A stretch of DNA of 64,000 nt from Aquabacterium lacunae (GCF_004310865.1 NZ_SIXI01000005.1:124001-188000), one strand, 5' to 3'. Counted from the first letter of the stretch, positions 18,181 through 27,970 are shown. Numbers and translations: made by a program. Notes: a model not told the origin generated them from the letters alone.

Positions 18181-21100
18181 ATGCTGGATTCACTGGTGGT
18201 TCTCGCGAAATCACAAAGCATCCCATCGAATCTAGTTTGATGAGTGGTCTTGAAATTGCTGGGAGGATCGACTCAATTGCCTGGAGTTCAAGTAGGGCGA
18301 CAGCGTCCCCAATCGCATCTTTCTGACGCAAGCGGCTTCGGCGGCGCTCAATCTCGGACTTGGCGTGGCGCTCGCCAGCGGTGATGGCGTCTTGCAACGT
18401 TTGCTGGGCAAGCAGTAAGGCGCGGCTGCGATCTCGAACGGATCGACACAGATCTCCGAAGGCTAGGGAATCAATAACGCTAGACAGGATCTGGGGGCGG
18501 CTAGAGAGATTGACGTCGGTGCCTCGCTCCCCTTGCTCCCCTCGTGCGCCCGCACGCAGATAGGGCTTCATCAGAATTGAGAGCAGCGAGGCATCTGTGA
18601 CCACGTCTCCATTGCTGTCGACGTGGATGCAGATTGCTTGCGGGGGAAGATAGCGCTGGGCCCTTCGCACATTCGCCAGTTCGCCCCTGCTTGGTGCGAA
18701 CAAGTCGGAAATTGCGATGTCCGGTTCGACAAGAAAGCAAAGGCGGAAGCCAAGCCATACTTCATCCGACCATTCCGCCACTGTTCGCCAAGTTATAAAT
18801 GCAGTGCCGCGATCATCCCATCGAGTGAAGCGCTCTGCCACGTCAACTAAAGGGGTTCCGGGCCTCAATAGTAAGCAGGATGGTTGCGCAGCAGCAATCC
18901 GTCTCCGCCATGTGAGTGGTTGCTTGTTTTCGAGAGCAAACGCTTTCAGCCAGGGGAGCTTTGGGATAAGCGTTTCGTTCGTCGCTATGAGTCTGAACGG
19001 ATCCTGCTGTGGCCATGACAATGGCTGTTTCTTCAGCAGCAAAGCATTCACGAGCCATCGGTCAACGCCATCCTCCAATGCGGCTTCGTCCTCCTCTGCT
19101 TCTTCCAGATTTCGAATGAAAGTCTCTATTGGCTCTTCTGCAAGCGCGATCCGATCGAGTGCGTACTGCTCATCCTGCGATCTGCGCTCTTCTCGTATCG
19201 CCTCGCCAACTTCAGCGGAGAGATCTCTTATGCCATCCGGGCCCCGTTCGAGGAGCATCCGAAAGGCGCGCCGCTCAAAGTCTTCGAGCAAAAATTGAAC
19301 GTCGCTGATGGAGCGATGAAAGATACCAAGCCCCTTGCAGAGAAAGTCCGACCAGCCTGACCAGGGGCTGTCATCTTCGTCCACAGGGAGCATGATCCTG
19401 TGGCGGATAACGCCGTGCCGCCTCCCAAACCGATCCAGCCGACCAATTCGCTGTTCCAAGCGACCAGCCACTAGCGGCAAATCGAGATGAACAATTGCAT
19501 CGGCAAAGGCAAGATTGAGTCCTTCCTCGCCACTCTGATCGCAGATCAACACTGCTGACCCTTGATGCTTGGTGAAGGTCGCGATGGTGTCCTTGCCGCG
19601 CAAGGTGTCTTCTTCACCAAGTTGCAGGACCTCACAATCATCTAGGCCTTCGCTGAAGGCCTTGTGAAATGCGCTTGCGTTGGCCGTGGTCGATGAGAAG
19701 GCTACGATTTTGGCGTGACGTCCTTCTCCGCGAATGCTGCGGACCAGGCGCCGGGTGCTTTCGCAAGCTGTTGCGTAGTCGGGGCGTGGTTCAATTGCAT
19801 CGGTAAGCGCGCTGAGCCGCTCAAGAATCGATGTCTCTTCGGCAAATGCGGGTCGTGAGCTTTTATCGGCGACCCAATTGGCAAGAGCCGTACTTCCGTA
19901 ACTTATGGCAGTCAACAATTCGGCATAACGACGTGCTGCCTCGTCACGGGATCGTTCATCGCCGCTTGTAGCATCGATCGCGGCGAACCGCCATTCCTCT
20001 AAGACTGGGAGAAGTGATTCGGCCCAGCGGGTGCCTGCGACCTCGACGCGAACGTGTGCAAACGTTGGCACTCCCTCAGCCTGGGGGCCGCGCGGGCTGA
20101 ATTCCCAGCCTTGAGCATCTGCGCGACGCGAGCGAATTAGCCGTTGGTGGATACGGTAGCTATCCGCGATGTGGTTCTTCAGTGCGGTGCAAAGTCCAGG
20201 CACGTCTTCAGGAGCATCGCGGGTTGCAGCAGCTAACTTGGGGGCGACCTCCATCACCACCGGATCGCCCGGAAACATTTGCTCCATCGCTGCGCAGCGT
20301 TGTCGCAGTACAAGTTTTGGAGCGTCAGGGTCGAGTGCGAGGAGCAGTCGACCAATCTCGCGCCGTCGCTCAAGCTTGCCCCGAAATCCTGCGACATCGT
20401 CCAATGGGTGAGTGGCGGGATCGAGCAGATTCAACAGCGCAAGAAATCGAGCTTCATCACCAAGTGCAGGAGTCGCTGAAAGCAGCAGCAGGACAGGCGC
20501 GTCGCAAGCGATGGTACGAAGCTTAGCGGCGGCTGGAGCAAGTGGACCGGAGGTGATCCCCACGAGATGATGAGCTTCGTCGAGAACAAGAATGTCAGGA
20601 GCAACCTGAACGTTAGCCAGATGGGCGTGAGGGACAACCTGAACTGTGTTGAACTGATCGAGTTTCAGCTTTGTCCAAAGTTCTTCTTGCCACTGCGCGC
20701 AGAGGTGAGTTGGTACTGCCACTAGTACGCTGGTCTCTGGATTGTCGATCAGGTGTTGTCGAACAATTAGACCAGCCTCGATCGTTTTCCCCAGGCCGAC
20801 CTCGTCTGCGAGAAGGTAGCGCTGCACTGGGTCCGTGAGCACCCGCCGCACCGCAGCCACTTGGTGCGACGCTAACTCTATGCCAGCTGAGATGAGCGCT
20901 GTCATGCCTTGAGCAGCGCTCCGGAGTTTTGTCAGATGTAGAACGGCCGCCTGGCGCCGATCATGCAGGAACTGAGTTTCCGCTCCGCCGTTGAGTAACA
21001 TCTCGGCTGGATCTTCTGGGGCACTCCACGGACGCAGATGCAAGGCGAGTTCGCTGAAATCCTCGCGTATCCCGTTTGGGAACCGAACCTCATAGTCGAC

Positions 21101-21346
21101 GAGGCCATTCTCTCTAATCAGGAAGTCGGCCACTCGGCCAACCCGAAAGCGCGTATCGTCACGGACGTAGACACGCGTCTGTGGGCTCAAATAGGCTCTA
21201 GAGATGGTTGAGACCGGAAGTTGAATCACCTCTGATCGAATGATCGATCGGAAGATGGTGACATAGCAGGACACTCCATCGACTGCCTCCAACTTTCCTA
21301 CTCCGCTGTTGTCGGGTAGGTGCACCAGCATGCCTTTGATCAACAC
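18173..21346 (-). CDS. dpdE: SNF2/RapA-like helicase DpdE
   Basis: 1057 residues starting at GTG 21346, with GGGAG four bases upstream. The SNF2-family ATPase core is complete: DEVGLGKT (181-188), DEAHHLVG (256 onward), LLLSATPAL, and EEGLNLAFADAIVHLDLP followed by RLEQRIGRLDRFGR. An N-terminal ~110-residue beta-rich region recalls the Tudor-like part of RapA/HepA. It opens the restriction block after a 325-bp gap from queD, so it probably has its own promoter. Family knowledge: DpdE contributes to dpd restriction, probably as a DNA translocase. Confidence 0.8.
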   Translation of the reverse strand: MLIKGMLVHLPDNSGVGKLEAVDGVSCYVTIFRSIIRSEVIQLPVSTISRAYLSPQTRVYVRDDTRFRVGRVADFLIRENGLVDYEVRFPNGIREDFSELALHLRPWSAPEDPAEMLLNGGAETQFLHDRRQAAVLHLTKLRSAAQGMTALISAGIELASHQVAAVRRVLTDPVQRYLLADEVGLGKTIEAGLIVRQHLIDNPETSVLVAVPTHLCAQWQEELWTKLKLDQFNTVQVVPHAHLANVQVAPDILVLDEAHHLVGITSGPLAPAAAKLRTIACDAPVLLLLSATPALGDEARFLALLNLLDPATHPLDDVAGFRGKLERRREIGRLLLALDPDAPKLVLRQRCAAMEQMFPGDPVVMEVAPKLAAATRDAPEDVPGLCTALKNHIADSYRIHQRLIRSRRADAQGWEFSPRGPQAEGVPTFAHVRVEVAGTRWAESLLPVLEEWRFAAIDATSGDERSRDEAARRYAELLTAISYGSTALANWVADKSSRPAFAEETSILERLSALTDAIEPRPDYATACESTRRLVRSIRGEGRHAKIVAFSSTTANASAFHKAFSEGLDDCEVLQLGEEDTLRGKDTIATFTKHQGSAVLICDQSGEEGLNLAFADAIVHLDLPLVAGRLEQRIGRLDRFGRRHGVIRHRIMLPVDEDDSPWSGWSDFLCKGLGIFHRSISDVQFLLEDFERRAFRMLLERGPDGIRDLSAEVGEAIREERRSQDEQYALDRIALAEEPIETFIRNLEEAEEDEAALEDGVDRWLVNALLLKKQPLSWPQQDPFRLIATNETLIPKLPWLKAFALENKQPLTWRRRIAAAQPSCLLLRPGTPLVDVAERFTRWDDRGTAFITWRTVAEWSDEVWLGFRLCFLVEPDIAISDLFAPSRGELANVRRAQRYLPPQAICIHVDSNGDVVTDASLLSILMKPYLRAGARGEQGERGTDVNLSSRPQILSSVIDSLAFGDLCRSVRDRSRALLLAQQTLQDAITAGERHAKSEIERRRSRLRQKDAIGDAVALLELQAIESILPAISRPLIKLDSMGCFVISREPPVNPAYA

Positions 21347-21671
21347 ATCGCTCCCTGTTTGTCTTAGTTGCCCCTTTCTGTAGCGTATCGTAACCGACTG
21401 GAGAAGCCGTTAGTCTGTCAGCAAGTCAAGATCTCGTAGGGACGACGCGAGGCGTCATTGCGCGCGACAGTCAACGAAGACTGCAGAGCCTCGACCGCAT
21501 TCACCCCTTTCGGACGAGGTTGTCAATTTGGTCCCTGCTGTTCTCCGGCCAGGCCAGAACTTGTCAGGCGCTCAATTCGGTGCGTAAATCTCAGATCTAC
21601 GAGGCGTATTGCGTTCCTATGCGCGAAGGAAGCAGCGACTGGATAGCGAGTTGGCGCGAACTCCAACTACA
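21347..21671. other. 325-bp spacer between the modification and restriction blocks
   Basis: No supportable gene or repeat. The part next to dpdE should hold its promoter on the minus strand, but no well-spaced -35/-10 pair could be picked. Short plus-strand ORFs here show no family resemblance. Confidence 0.4.
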
Positions 21672-22772
21672 TCAGACCGGCAGCGCGGGAGCCATCTCTT
21701 CGGTTGTGGCGATGGAGCCGCAACCTTCCGTTTCGTAAAGGTCCACCCGTAATAGTGGGGGAAGATCGTCAATGACTCTCGCCCTTATCCATTCGGCAAT
21801 CGCACCGGTATGGCCATCTTCGGGGCCGTTCTCCATCAGGTGGATGGGGTGGTGGTCCAGGGACTTAAATATCGGATCGAACATTTGCTTTACGTCGCCA
21901 AAGTCGATCGTCCAGCCCATGACCTCGTCTAGTGGGGCTGACAGATGGAGCCTTAGCGTGAAAGTGTGGCCATGCACGCCTCGCTGCTGCGCATCGACCG
22001 GCGCATGCTTCAATCGGACCGCGCTGTCCATCGTGAACTCTTTCCAGATGCGGTAGTTCGCACCATCAAAATTTGCGCCACAACTACCAGTCTCAAACAC
22101 AGTAACCCAAGTCAGTTCCGGCAGTCGTTCCTTCAGTTGCCGCCATAGCCAAGCCGAGATAACTTCGCTAGTTGGATTGTGAAGACCCTCAATGTCGTTC
22201 AGGCATTGGTAGTTGAGTCGATAGTGGAAGGGCGCCCATATCTCGTCAAGGTAGTCGTAGTCAATGCTAATGTCACGATCACCAATGTCCTGGTTGGCGT
22301 GGACGAGCACCTCAAATCCATGGCCATGCAGGCGACCGCACTTGTGGCCGAGTGGTACGTTCGGTAGTTTGTGCGCGGCCTGGAACCGGTAGCGCCGCCA
22401 TACGTGAGCGTCTCCGCCAGCGTCGAGGTCCACGCCTTGATTCTGAGTGCTTTGTACGGATATGCGATCAATGCCTGGTACATCTAGCCGTCCTCGAATC
22501 CAACGCGCAATGTTCTCATCCGTTGGATGCGCAATAGTGTCGTTGAGCAAGCTGTAATTGAGCGCCGAGACGCACCGCTCAAGATCTCGTGTGAGGTCGC
22601 TGACTTCCGCGCCAGGGAAGCGAGCCCAACCAGGTGGCAACTTGGCAAAGACGCTGACAAGGAAGCTATGGCCGTGAGTGTTTCGGCAACGGTGTCCTTC
22701 GGGGAGTACGCCGACACTACGCGCGGCTTCTAACCGGCAGGAGGCTACCGTGAGGATCGAGGGCGTGCTCAT
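21672..22772 (-). CDS. queD: Three-domain QueD-like 6-carboxytetrahydropterin synthase
   Basis: 366 residues, about three times the usual ~120 of QueD, made of three tandem T-fold domains (~1-122, 125-242, 243-366). Domain 1 has C29 and H33/H35 but Ala-Arg where the first zinc His should be and Gln107 for the anchoring Glu. Domain 2 has the full zinc triad H134, H149, H151, Cys145 and Glu227, but LNYQCLN instead of the catalytic LDHxxLN. Domain 3 lacks the Cys but has H256, H267, H269, the D306-H307 pair and Glu347. Normal QueD converts dihydroneopterin triphosphate to 6-carboxytetrahydropterin for preQ0. It overlaps queC by 4 bp. Confidence 0.85.
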   Translation of the reverse strand: MSTPSILTVASCRLEAARSVGVLPEGHRCRNTHGHSFLVSVFAKLPPGWARFPGAEVSDLTRDLERCVSALNYSLLNDTIAHPTDENIARWIRGRLDVPGIDRISVQSTQNQGVDLDAGGDAHVWRRYRFQAAHKLPNVPLGHKCGRLHGHGFEVLVHANQDIGDRDISIDYDYLDEIWAPFHYRLNYQCLNDIEGLHNPTSEVISAWLWRQLKERLPELTWVTVFETGSCGANFDGANYRIWKEFTMDSAVRLKHAPVDAQQRGVHGHTFTLRLHLSAPLDEVMGWTIDFGDVKQMFDPIFKSLDHHPIHLMENGPEDGHTGAIAEWIRARVIDDLPPLLRVDLYETEGCGSIATTEEMAPALPV

Positions 22773-23479
22773 GCGGGATTGTCTTTCGTTGATAGGTACT
22801 GTTCATACCCCTTGGCTCGCAACTCACAGGCGGGACAGGTTCCGCAACCGTAGCCCCACGAGTGCTGGGTCGTATGGTTACCTTGGTAGCATGTGTGAGT
22901 GTCAAGCCTGATCAATTCCACCAGCTCCGATCCACCAAGTGTCTCAGCTAAGGACCATGTAGCTCGTTTGTCCAGCCACATGAGCGGCGTTTCCACCACC
23001 ATAGGGCTGTCCATGCCGAGGCTCATGGACACTTGGAGTGCCTTGAGCGTGTTGTCTCTGCAGTCTGGATAGCCCGAGTAATCGGTCTCGCACATACCAC
23101 CGACCAGAACTTCCAGGCCTCGGCGGTAGGCGACGGCTGCGGCGAAGTTGAAGAAGAGGAGATTCCTACCTGGAACGAAGGTGTTGGGTAGGCCATTCTG
23201 GTTGAAAGCTATGGCACGTTCACTGGTTAGGGCTGTATCGCTGATTGCCCCCAAAACAGATAAGTCGAGCATATGGTCCTGACCCAAGCGGCCACCCCAG
23301 TCTGGAAAGTCTGACCGGAACCGATCAAGGATAAGACCACGGCACTCCAACTCCACAACGTGACGTTGTCCGTAGTTGAAGCCAATGGTTTCAACATGCT
23401 CATAGCGGTCGAGAGCCCACGCCAAGCATGTTGTCGAGTCTTGCCCGCCAGAAAAGAGAACCAATGCCTTCTTGTTCAT
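22769..23479 (-). CDS. queC: 7-cyano-7-deazaguanine synthase QueC
   Basis: 236 residues, normal length. The ATP-pyrophosphatase loop SGGQDS (10-15) and the C-terminal zinc site (C197, C212, C215, C218 in CGTCPAC) are intact, as are GFNYGQRH and FVPGRN. QueC turns 7-carboxy-7-deazaguanine into preQ0 using ATP and ammonia. It lies 12 bp after dpdB paralogue 2 and is coupled to queD, so the element carries the last step and the QueD step of preQ0 synthesis. FolE and QueE are not on the element and must come from the host. Confidence 0.93.
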   Translation of the reverse strand: MNKKALVLFSGGQDSTTCLAWALDRYEHVETIGFNYGQRHVVELECRGLILDRFRSDFPDWGGRLGQDHMLDLSVLGAISDTALTSERAIAFNQNGLPNTFVPGRNLLFFNFAAAVAYRRGLEVLVGGMCETDYSGYPDCRDNTLKALQVSMSLGMDSPMVVETPLMWLDKRATWSLAETLGGSELVELIRLDTHTCYQGNHTTQHSWGYGCGTCPACELRAKGYEQYLSTKDNPA

Positions 23480-23491
23480 AGCTCGACCTCC

Positions 23492-24568
23492 TTAGGCAGC
23501 GCGACGAGCGCGGCGAAGTTCACGTTTGAGCGATCGGACCAGGTGATTGGCCAAAAGGTCAATATCTGATGGTGTGTTCTGAATGCCGTTCCACGGACGA
23601 ATGTCGACATCGCTTAGCTTCCATTGACCGCTGGTCCAAGCGGTATGCCCATGGTCGCGAAGCAGTTGGAGGCCGGGCTCAAACTCGTCGCGCATAGTGG
23701 CGCCGAATGTCGAGTAAAGATGCTCCATCACAAAGCCCATCGCGACCAGGCCTGCCCCGTGACGCAGGCGAGATGTCTTGGGGTTCATTCCGACCCACTC
23801 CGTGCCAAACACGTTTCTCACTGCTTCAAAGAACTCGTTTAACAGCGATATGGCTCGGTCTTCGTAGTTGCTTAAGTTGATGAACTCACGGATCGCCCCT
23901 TGAGCGGCTGAGTTCATCACGAGCTTCTGCATTGCTGTGTCGCTGAGCACGCCCTTGGGGTTGGTGTGCTGACGAATCTCGCCGTGAAATACGCCGCCGC
24001 GCAAGTAGTTGAGCCGATCTACCACGCGAGCTGAGAACTTGCGATTTGTGAACCGATCGGGCAGCCCTTCGACCTGAGGAAGCAACTCATAGATGAGCGT
24101 CTTGGGAAGAGGTCGAGTGTTATTGATCAGCACGAATTGCTGACGAAGTTCGTTGTAGTCTTTGCAGACCAAGGCCGAAACGAAGACTTGGAAGCCCGGC
24201 TTTTGCAATCCCGCCAAAGCCGAAAGGCGCTGTTGACCATCAACGACGAAGCCGGGCTTGCCATCTGCAGTGTTGATCCTCACTTCAATCACACCGTCGC
24301 CCAAATCTTTGATCTTTACGCCATCGATAAAGGCCACGATGACGGCATTGGGCAGCAGTGCATCCTTGCGTCCTAGGTAGTCGCGGATCTCTTTGATATG
24401 GGCGGCAACTTGGTGGCGCTGAAATCCCTTCAGTTCGCCACTTTCATCGCGACCGACGCGCTCAATCTCTGAGAACTGCAAGACCTCGTGAGGATGTGCT
24501 GCGAAGCAGAAGATGTCGTGATCTGGAGCCTGAGAGGCGCGAACGGCCTTGTACTTGTATGTGGTCAT
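23492..24568 (-). CDS. dpdB: DGQHR/ParB-like protein, DpdB paralogue 2
   Basis: 358 residues with the DndB/DpdB signature DGQQR (110-114) and the following FVLINNTRPLPKTLIYELLP. Related along its whole length to the gene on the other side of dpdA (shared LKGFQR, LLPNAVI/LFPNAII, DGQQR, PLP, SRLRHGAG/SRLMHSAG, GIQNTP/EIQSTP). Its ATG overlaps the dpdA stop (ATGA). Family knowledge: DpdB has a ParB/Srx-like ATPase or nuclease fold and helps DpdA insert preQ0 in Salmonella, though some dpd clusters do without it. Confidence 0.8.
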   Translation of the reverse strand: MTTYKYKAVRASQAPDHDIFCFAAHPHEVLQFSEIERVGRDESGELKGFQRHQVAAHIKEIRDYLGRKDALLPNAVIVAFIDGVKIKDLGDGVIEVRINTADGKPGFVVDGQQRLSALAGLQKPGFQVFVSALVCKDYNELRQQFVLINNTRPLPKTLIYELLPQVEGLPDRFTNRKFSARVVDRLNYLRGGVFHGEIRQHTNPKGVLSDTAMQKLVMNSAAQGAIREFINLSNYEDRAISLLNEFFEAVRNVFGTEWVGMNPKTSRLRHGAGLVAMGFVMEHLYSTFGATMRDEFEPGLQLLRDHGHTAWTSGQWKLSDVDIRPWNGIQNTPSDIDLLANHLVRSLKRELRRARRAA

Positions 24569-25863
24569 TTTGCGTTAATCAGGGTTCTTTGTACGTGCTG
24601 GTGGTAGACGCCCAAGTTGTGGAATCCGCGACGTTTGTTCCTGTTGCTGGCGCGAAAGATGATGACGTCCACCCCTGCCTTCTGGCAGATATCACAGGAG
24701 CATTGCTGCCACGGGCGGTCTTGTAGTGTTCGGAGGTTCATCTCATGCATCTTGGTCAATTCTCGATCGAGCTTTTCGCCGGTCAATTTCTCATCGCCAA
24801 GTAGGAGAAAGCGTTGATAGTCCATTACCGCGTCCAATGCGGAGGCCACGCTGGCCTTGCCTCTATCTAGCGCTCGCAGGGTAGTCAGCGCCAACTGCTC
24901 TCGCCGTTGCAGATCCTCCGCGCCGAAGATGCCTCGTTTGATGCCTTGCATCAGGCGAGGGTTCTCGATCGCCTGCGGGATTCGGATAGCCGAGTAATAC
25001 GACAAACCTCCGCCCGGTGCAGCCAAGTAGTAGTTGCGCTTGGCATCCTTGAAAGCACGAATCAGCGGGGATGTGGAGTCGAAGCTGGTGATGTCGTATT
25101 GAACGAATTCGTGGATGTGGTCAGCCTTCGCGAATCCCAGCAGGTGGATGTTGGTCTCGGGCTTGATCGCCCCACGCAACTCTTGCAAGACGAGATGGAT
25201 TGCGTCGACCTTCAGTGGAACGAGGCCTCCAATCGCCAGGTACCGGTAGCCCATCTTCTCTAGAGACTTTGCTGCCTGGGCCATACTTTTTGGAGACCAG
25301 CCTTGTACTGCGCCCATTGGCTCGAAAGGCATTCCTTCATCGCGAGTCAACTTTAGGAACTCTCTAGCGTTTTCTTGTGTGATGTCGTAGCGCTTGCGGA
25401 CAGCATCACTCACAGCATCTGCTGGTGGATTACTGGTGTCAAAGTCAAAGATGATGTGGTCGGGAGAAACGCCGTGGGTAAACTCCGCGTCCGTATAAAA
25501 ATCTACAACCTCTGCTGGCTGGTAGGCAGGAGTCTCATGCTCCACGTACGCGAATGCGCCGCAGTCGCCCATCAGCATTGAATCCTTGAAGCGCGGGGCG
25601 TCGTAACGCAGAAACTTCCGCGCTCCAACACGCAGCATGCGCTGCTCTTCAGACGTGGAGTAGCGCACCTTGGATGAGGCCACTCCAGCAGCTTGGCGGA
25701 TAGCACTCATCGAAACCAGCAGACCATCGTATGGAGACGTCGACATGATTTCGTGTGCGTACTGGTCGTCCCAGTACCGCTCATGACCAGGTTGGCTGCG
25801 ATCGGTCAAGAAGTCATAGTCGGGATCGACGTAATCCTGAGTGTCGGAGTAGAGAAATTTCAT
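24565..25863 (-). CDS. dpdA: DNA 7-deazaguanine transglycosylase DpdA
   Basis: 432 residues, a paralogue of tRNA-guanine transglycosylase. Key pieces: MGDCGAF (98-104, D100 matching the general acid/base Asp of TGT), AIGGLVP (210-216), FDSTSP (261-266, D262 matching the nucleophile Asp) and a zinc site C388, C390, C393, H415. Length and context separate it from housekeeping TGT, which acts on tRNA. DpdA exchanges guanine in DNA for preQ0. It is coupled by ATGA overlaps to a DpdB-like gene on each side. Confidence 0.9.
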   Translation of the reverse strand: MKFLYSDTQDYVDPDYDFLTDRSQPGHERYWDDQYAHEIMSTSPYDGLLVSMSAIRQAAGVASSKVRYSTSEEQRMLRVGARKFLRYDAPRFKDSMLMGDCGAFAYVEHETPAYQPAEVVDFYTDAEFTHGVSPDHIIFDFDTSNPPADAVSDAVRKRYDITQENAREFLKLTRDEGMPFEPMGAVQGWSPKSMAQAAKSLEKMGYRYLAIGGLVPLKVDAIHLVLQELRGAIKPETNIHLLGFAKADHIHEFVQYDITSFDSTSPLIRAFKDAKRNYYLAAPGGGLSYYSAIRIPQAIENPRLMQGIKRGIFGAEDLQRREQLALTTLRALDRGKASVASALDAVMDYQRFLLLGDEKLTGEKLDRELTKMHEMNLRTLQDRPWQQCSCDICQKAGVDVIIFRASNRNKRRGFHNLGVYHQHVQRTLINAK

Positions 25864-26987
25864 GGTTTGGTGCTGCCGGCATACAGGCGCACAAGTGCGT
25901 CCTGCAGCTTTTTGATATCCCGGGGGGTGCTTTGGATTTCATTCCAGGCCAACCCAAGTGGCTCCCACACTCCCTTAGTCCAGTGGCAATGTGGTGCTAC
26001 TTTTAGAAGCTCGGATTTGACGGCCTTCTGTTCTTCTTGGGGGCCGTTGAGGCGAGCATAGATGCGGTCCATCAAAACGCCCATGGCCTCAATGCCCGCT
26101 GAGTGCATCAGGCGACTTTGCCTGGGATCTTTTCCCCAAGCGTCTTTGAAAACTTCACGAACTGCGCCCCAATAGATAACCAAGATGCGATACATGCTCT
26201 CAACATCGGCATTGTCGCGAGCGCTGGCCTTGTATGGGGCCAGCGCACCCAACGGGTTGCTGATGCTGTGTTTGATCATGTTGATCACCGCCGTATCTAT
26301 GACAACAGCACCGCTCGTGCCCTTGTCAGAAGCCCGTTTGATCATCTTGTAGAACGGCGAAGCTTTGTCGCGATTCAGTAGGCCACAAATCTCCGCAGGG
26401 ATTCGCCGTGCACTCAAATCGCGTGGCAACAGCACGCTGCGTGTTTCGGGTAGCAGTTCGTTGAGCAACCTAGTTGGCAGAGGCTTGGCCTTGTTCACCA
26501 AGATGAACTGCTCACGCTGAACCTCCAGGCTGTCTGATACGAAGCCGATTACCGGGACGGGGATGGATTTGCCGCTCAGTTGAGACAGGGCAAGCGATCG
26601 CTGTTGGCCATCCACGATCCACGCCACACGCTCACCTTCTTTGAACACCGGGATGGTTAACGTGCCAGATTGGGCGATTCCTTGATCTCCGGTTGGCTTC
26701 GTCCCTCTTGAGGCCGCAAACTTCACAGATGGGGATAGCGCCAAGATGATGGCGTTTGGGAACAGGACATTGCCCTGGCTAAGATACTCGACGATGCCCT
26801 TTACATGGCTTTTTATCTCCGGTCTTTGGAAGCCCTTAAGGGTGTCGCCCTGATCGCGCTCCAGTCGCGAGATGTCGGCAACGCGAATGATGTCAGACCC
26901 ATTCACAAAGAAGGCGTAGACGTCTAAGCCATCACCCTGATTGGTGTGCAGCGCGCGAACGACGATTGCATCGGCGGGTTTTTTCAT
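25860..26987 (-). CDS. dpdB: DGQHR/ParB-like protein, DpdB paralogue 1
   Basis: Start placed at ATG 26987, with GGGAG about 7 bases upstream and an ATGA overlap with the preceding stop; the frame is open to 27053 but without a ribosome site. The 375-residue product carries DGQQR at 126-130 and FILVNKAKPLPTRLLNELLP. It is a clear homologue of the gene at 23492 but divergent, with an extra segment before the DGQQR motif. Role as for DpdB; why the island needs two copies is not known. Confidence 0.8.
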   Translation of the reverse strand: MKKPADAIVVRALHTNQGDGLDVYAFFVNGSDIIRVADISRLERDQGDTLKGFQRPEIKSHVKGIVEYLSQGNVLFPNAIILALSPSVKFAASRGTKPTGDQGIAQSGTLTIPVFKEGERVAWIVDGQQRSLALSQLSGKSIPVPVIGFVSDSLEVQREQFILVNKAKPLPTRLLNELLPETRSVLLPRDLSARRIPAEICGLLNRDKASPFYKMIKRASDKGTSGAVVIDTAVINMIKHSISNPLGALAPYKASARDNADVESMYRILVIYWGAVREVFKDAWGKDPRQSRLMHSAGIEAMGVLMDRIYARLNGPQEEQKAVKSELLKVAPHCHWTKGVWEPLGLAWNEIQSTPRDIKKLQDALVRLYAGSTKP

Positions 26988-27934
26988 AAGTTGCTCCCGT
27001 TCATTTCTTCGCGCAGGGAATGCCACAAGCCCTTGAATCGAGACTGCTCGCACTGAACCAGTGCTGTATCGCGTAAGAAGCGCAACAGTCGTCCGCCGGA
27101 GCCACTATATTCATGCCAGTTGACGCGCAAGATCTGGAGAATCTCTTCATCGGATTTCTTGGTGCGACGAGGAAGTTCACGCTTGATGCTTTGGGACATC
27201 GCATTTGCAACCTTGTCCCGAGCTTCGTCCATTGTTAGTGAGTGCCCGTTCAGATCCTCAAGGAAGTGCAGCAGCGCTCGTTGGGCGAAATCACCGCGAG
27301 TGCCAGAGAAACCGGTCCCCTCAAGTCGCTCGTCGTACGGGAGCACTTGATCGGCAAGCACTTGCGGTGCCGAGTGCGCCCATGCTGACGAAGTAAAGAT
27401 ACGCAGCCGACGAATAGCGTCTGTGGGCAACTGAGTCAGTTCTTCCGACAACATGCTGAGGTACGTACCGGGCATGGCTAGGTACCACGTTGCTGCATTC
27501 AAATGCGCCATCTCGCTGGCAATCGGCCGGGGATGGCCTCTTGCCGCATTCAGTGATCGCCACCAATCCATCCTGGTCGCGCCGATCTGTTTAAGGATGG
27601 GCAAGATCGTTGCGCCAGAGTCCGCAACAGTCAGGTCATAGGCTGGTGCCGTTTCCGAGGCGGAGACCATGCCTAGGCCAGCCGAGGCGATGTACAGCGG
27701 AGCCTCCAAGAGCGTTGCAGCACGACGGGCATCTTGAAAGGCCCGCCCCGCGTAGAGCGATTCAACCGGGTGGACATCTCGGCCACCCAGCAGTTGATCG
27801 CGCCACCGAGCCGACAACTCGTCAACCGATGCAGGCAATGGCATCGGAGGCAAGCGAGCGACATCAGCCTTCTGCAGTTTTCTTCCTGTGCAGTTGGTGA
27901 AAACCACACTACGGATTGCAGTTTCCGAGACCAT
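26984..27934 (-). CDS. dpdC: YaaA/DUF6884-like protein, DpdC candidate
   Basis: 316 residues, first gene of the modification block. The N-terminus has a YaaA/DUF6884-like pattern: TNCTGRK (13-19), LYAGRAFQDAR (60-70), YIASAGLGMV (81-90) and PAYDLTV (97-103). Assigned as DpdC by elimination, since all other dpd letters can be placed, and by linkage to dpdA/dpdB. Family knowledge: DpdC converts dPreQ0 in DNA to the amide dADG. The start at 27934 sits after a likely promoter; the stop overlaps dpdB paralogue 1. Alternative: an unrelated YaaA-type DNA-binding accessory protein. Confidence 0.55.
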   Translation of the reverse strand: MVSETAIRSVVFTNCTGRKLQKADVARLPPMPLPASVDELSARWRDQLLGGRDVHPVESLYAGRAFQDARRAATLLEAPLYIASAGLGMVSASETAPAYDLTVADSGATILPILKQIGATRMDWWRSLNAARGHPRPIASEMAHLNAATWYLAMPGTYLSMLSEELTQLPTDAIRRLRIFTSSAWAHSAPQVLADQVLPYDERLEGTGFSGTRGDFAQRALLHFLEDLNGHSLTMDEARDKVANAMSQSIKRELPRRTKKSDEEILQILRVNWHEYSGSGGRLLRFLRDTALVQCEQSRFKGLWHSLREEMNGSNL

Positions 27935-27970
27935 ATTTTTTAAAAACCTGAAATAACTGCAGAGGCTCTA

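Noticed and set aside
24565..25863. Housekeeping tRNA-guanine transglycosylase
   Set aside because: TGT-like catalytic and zinc residues are present, but the sequence around them and the dpdB/queC context fit DpdA.
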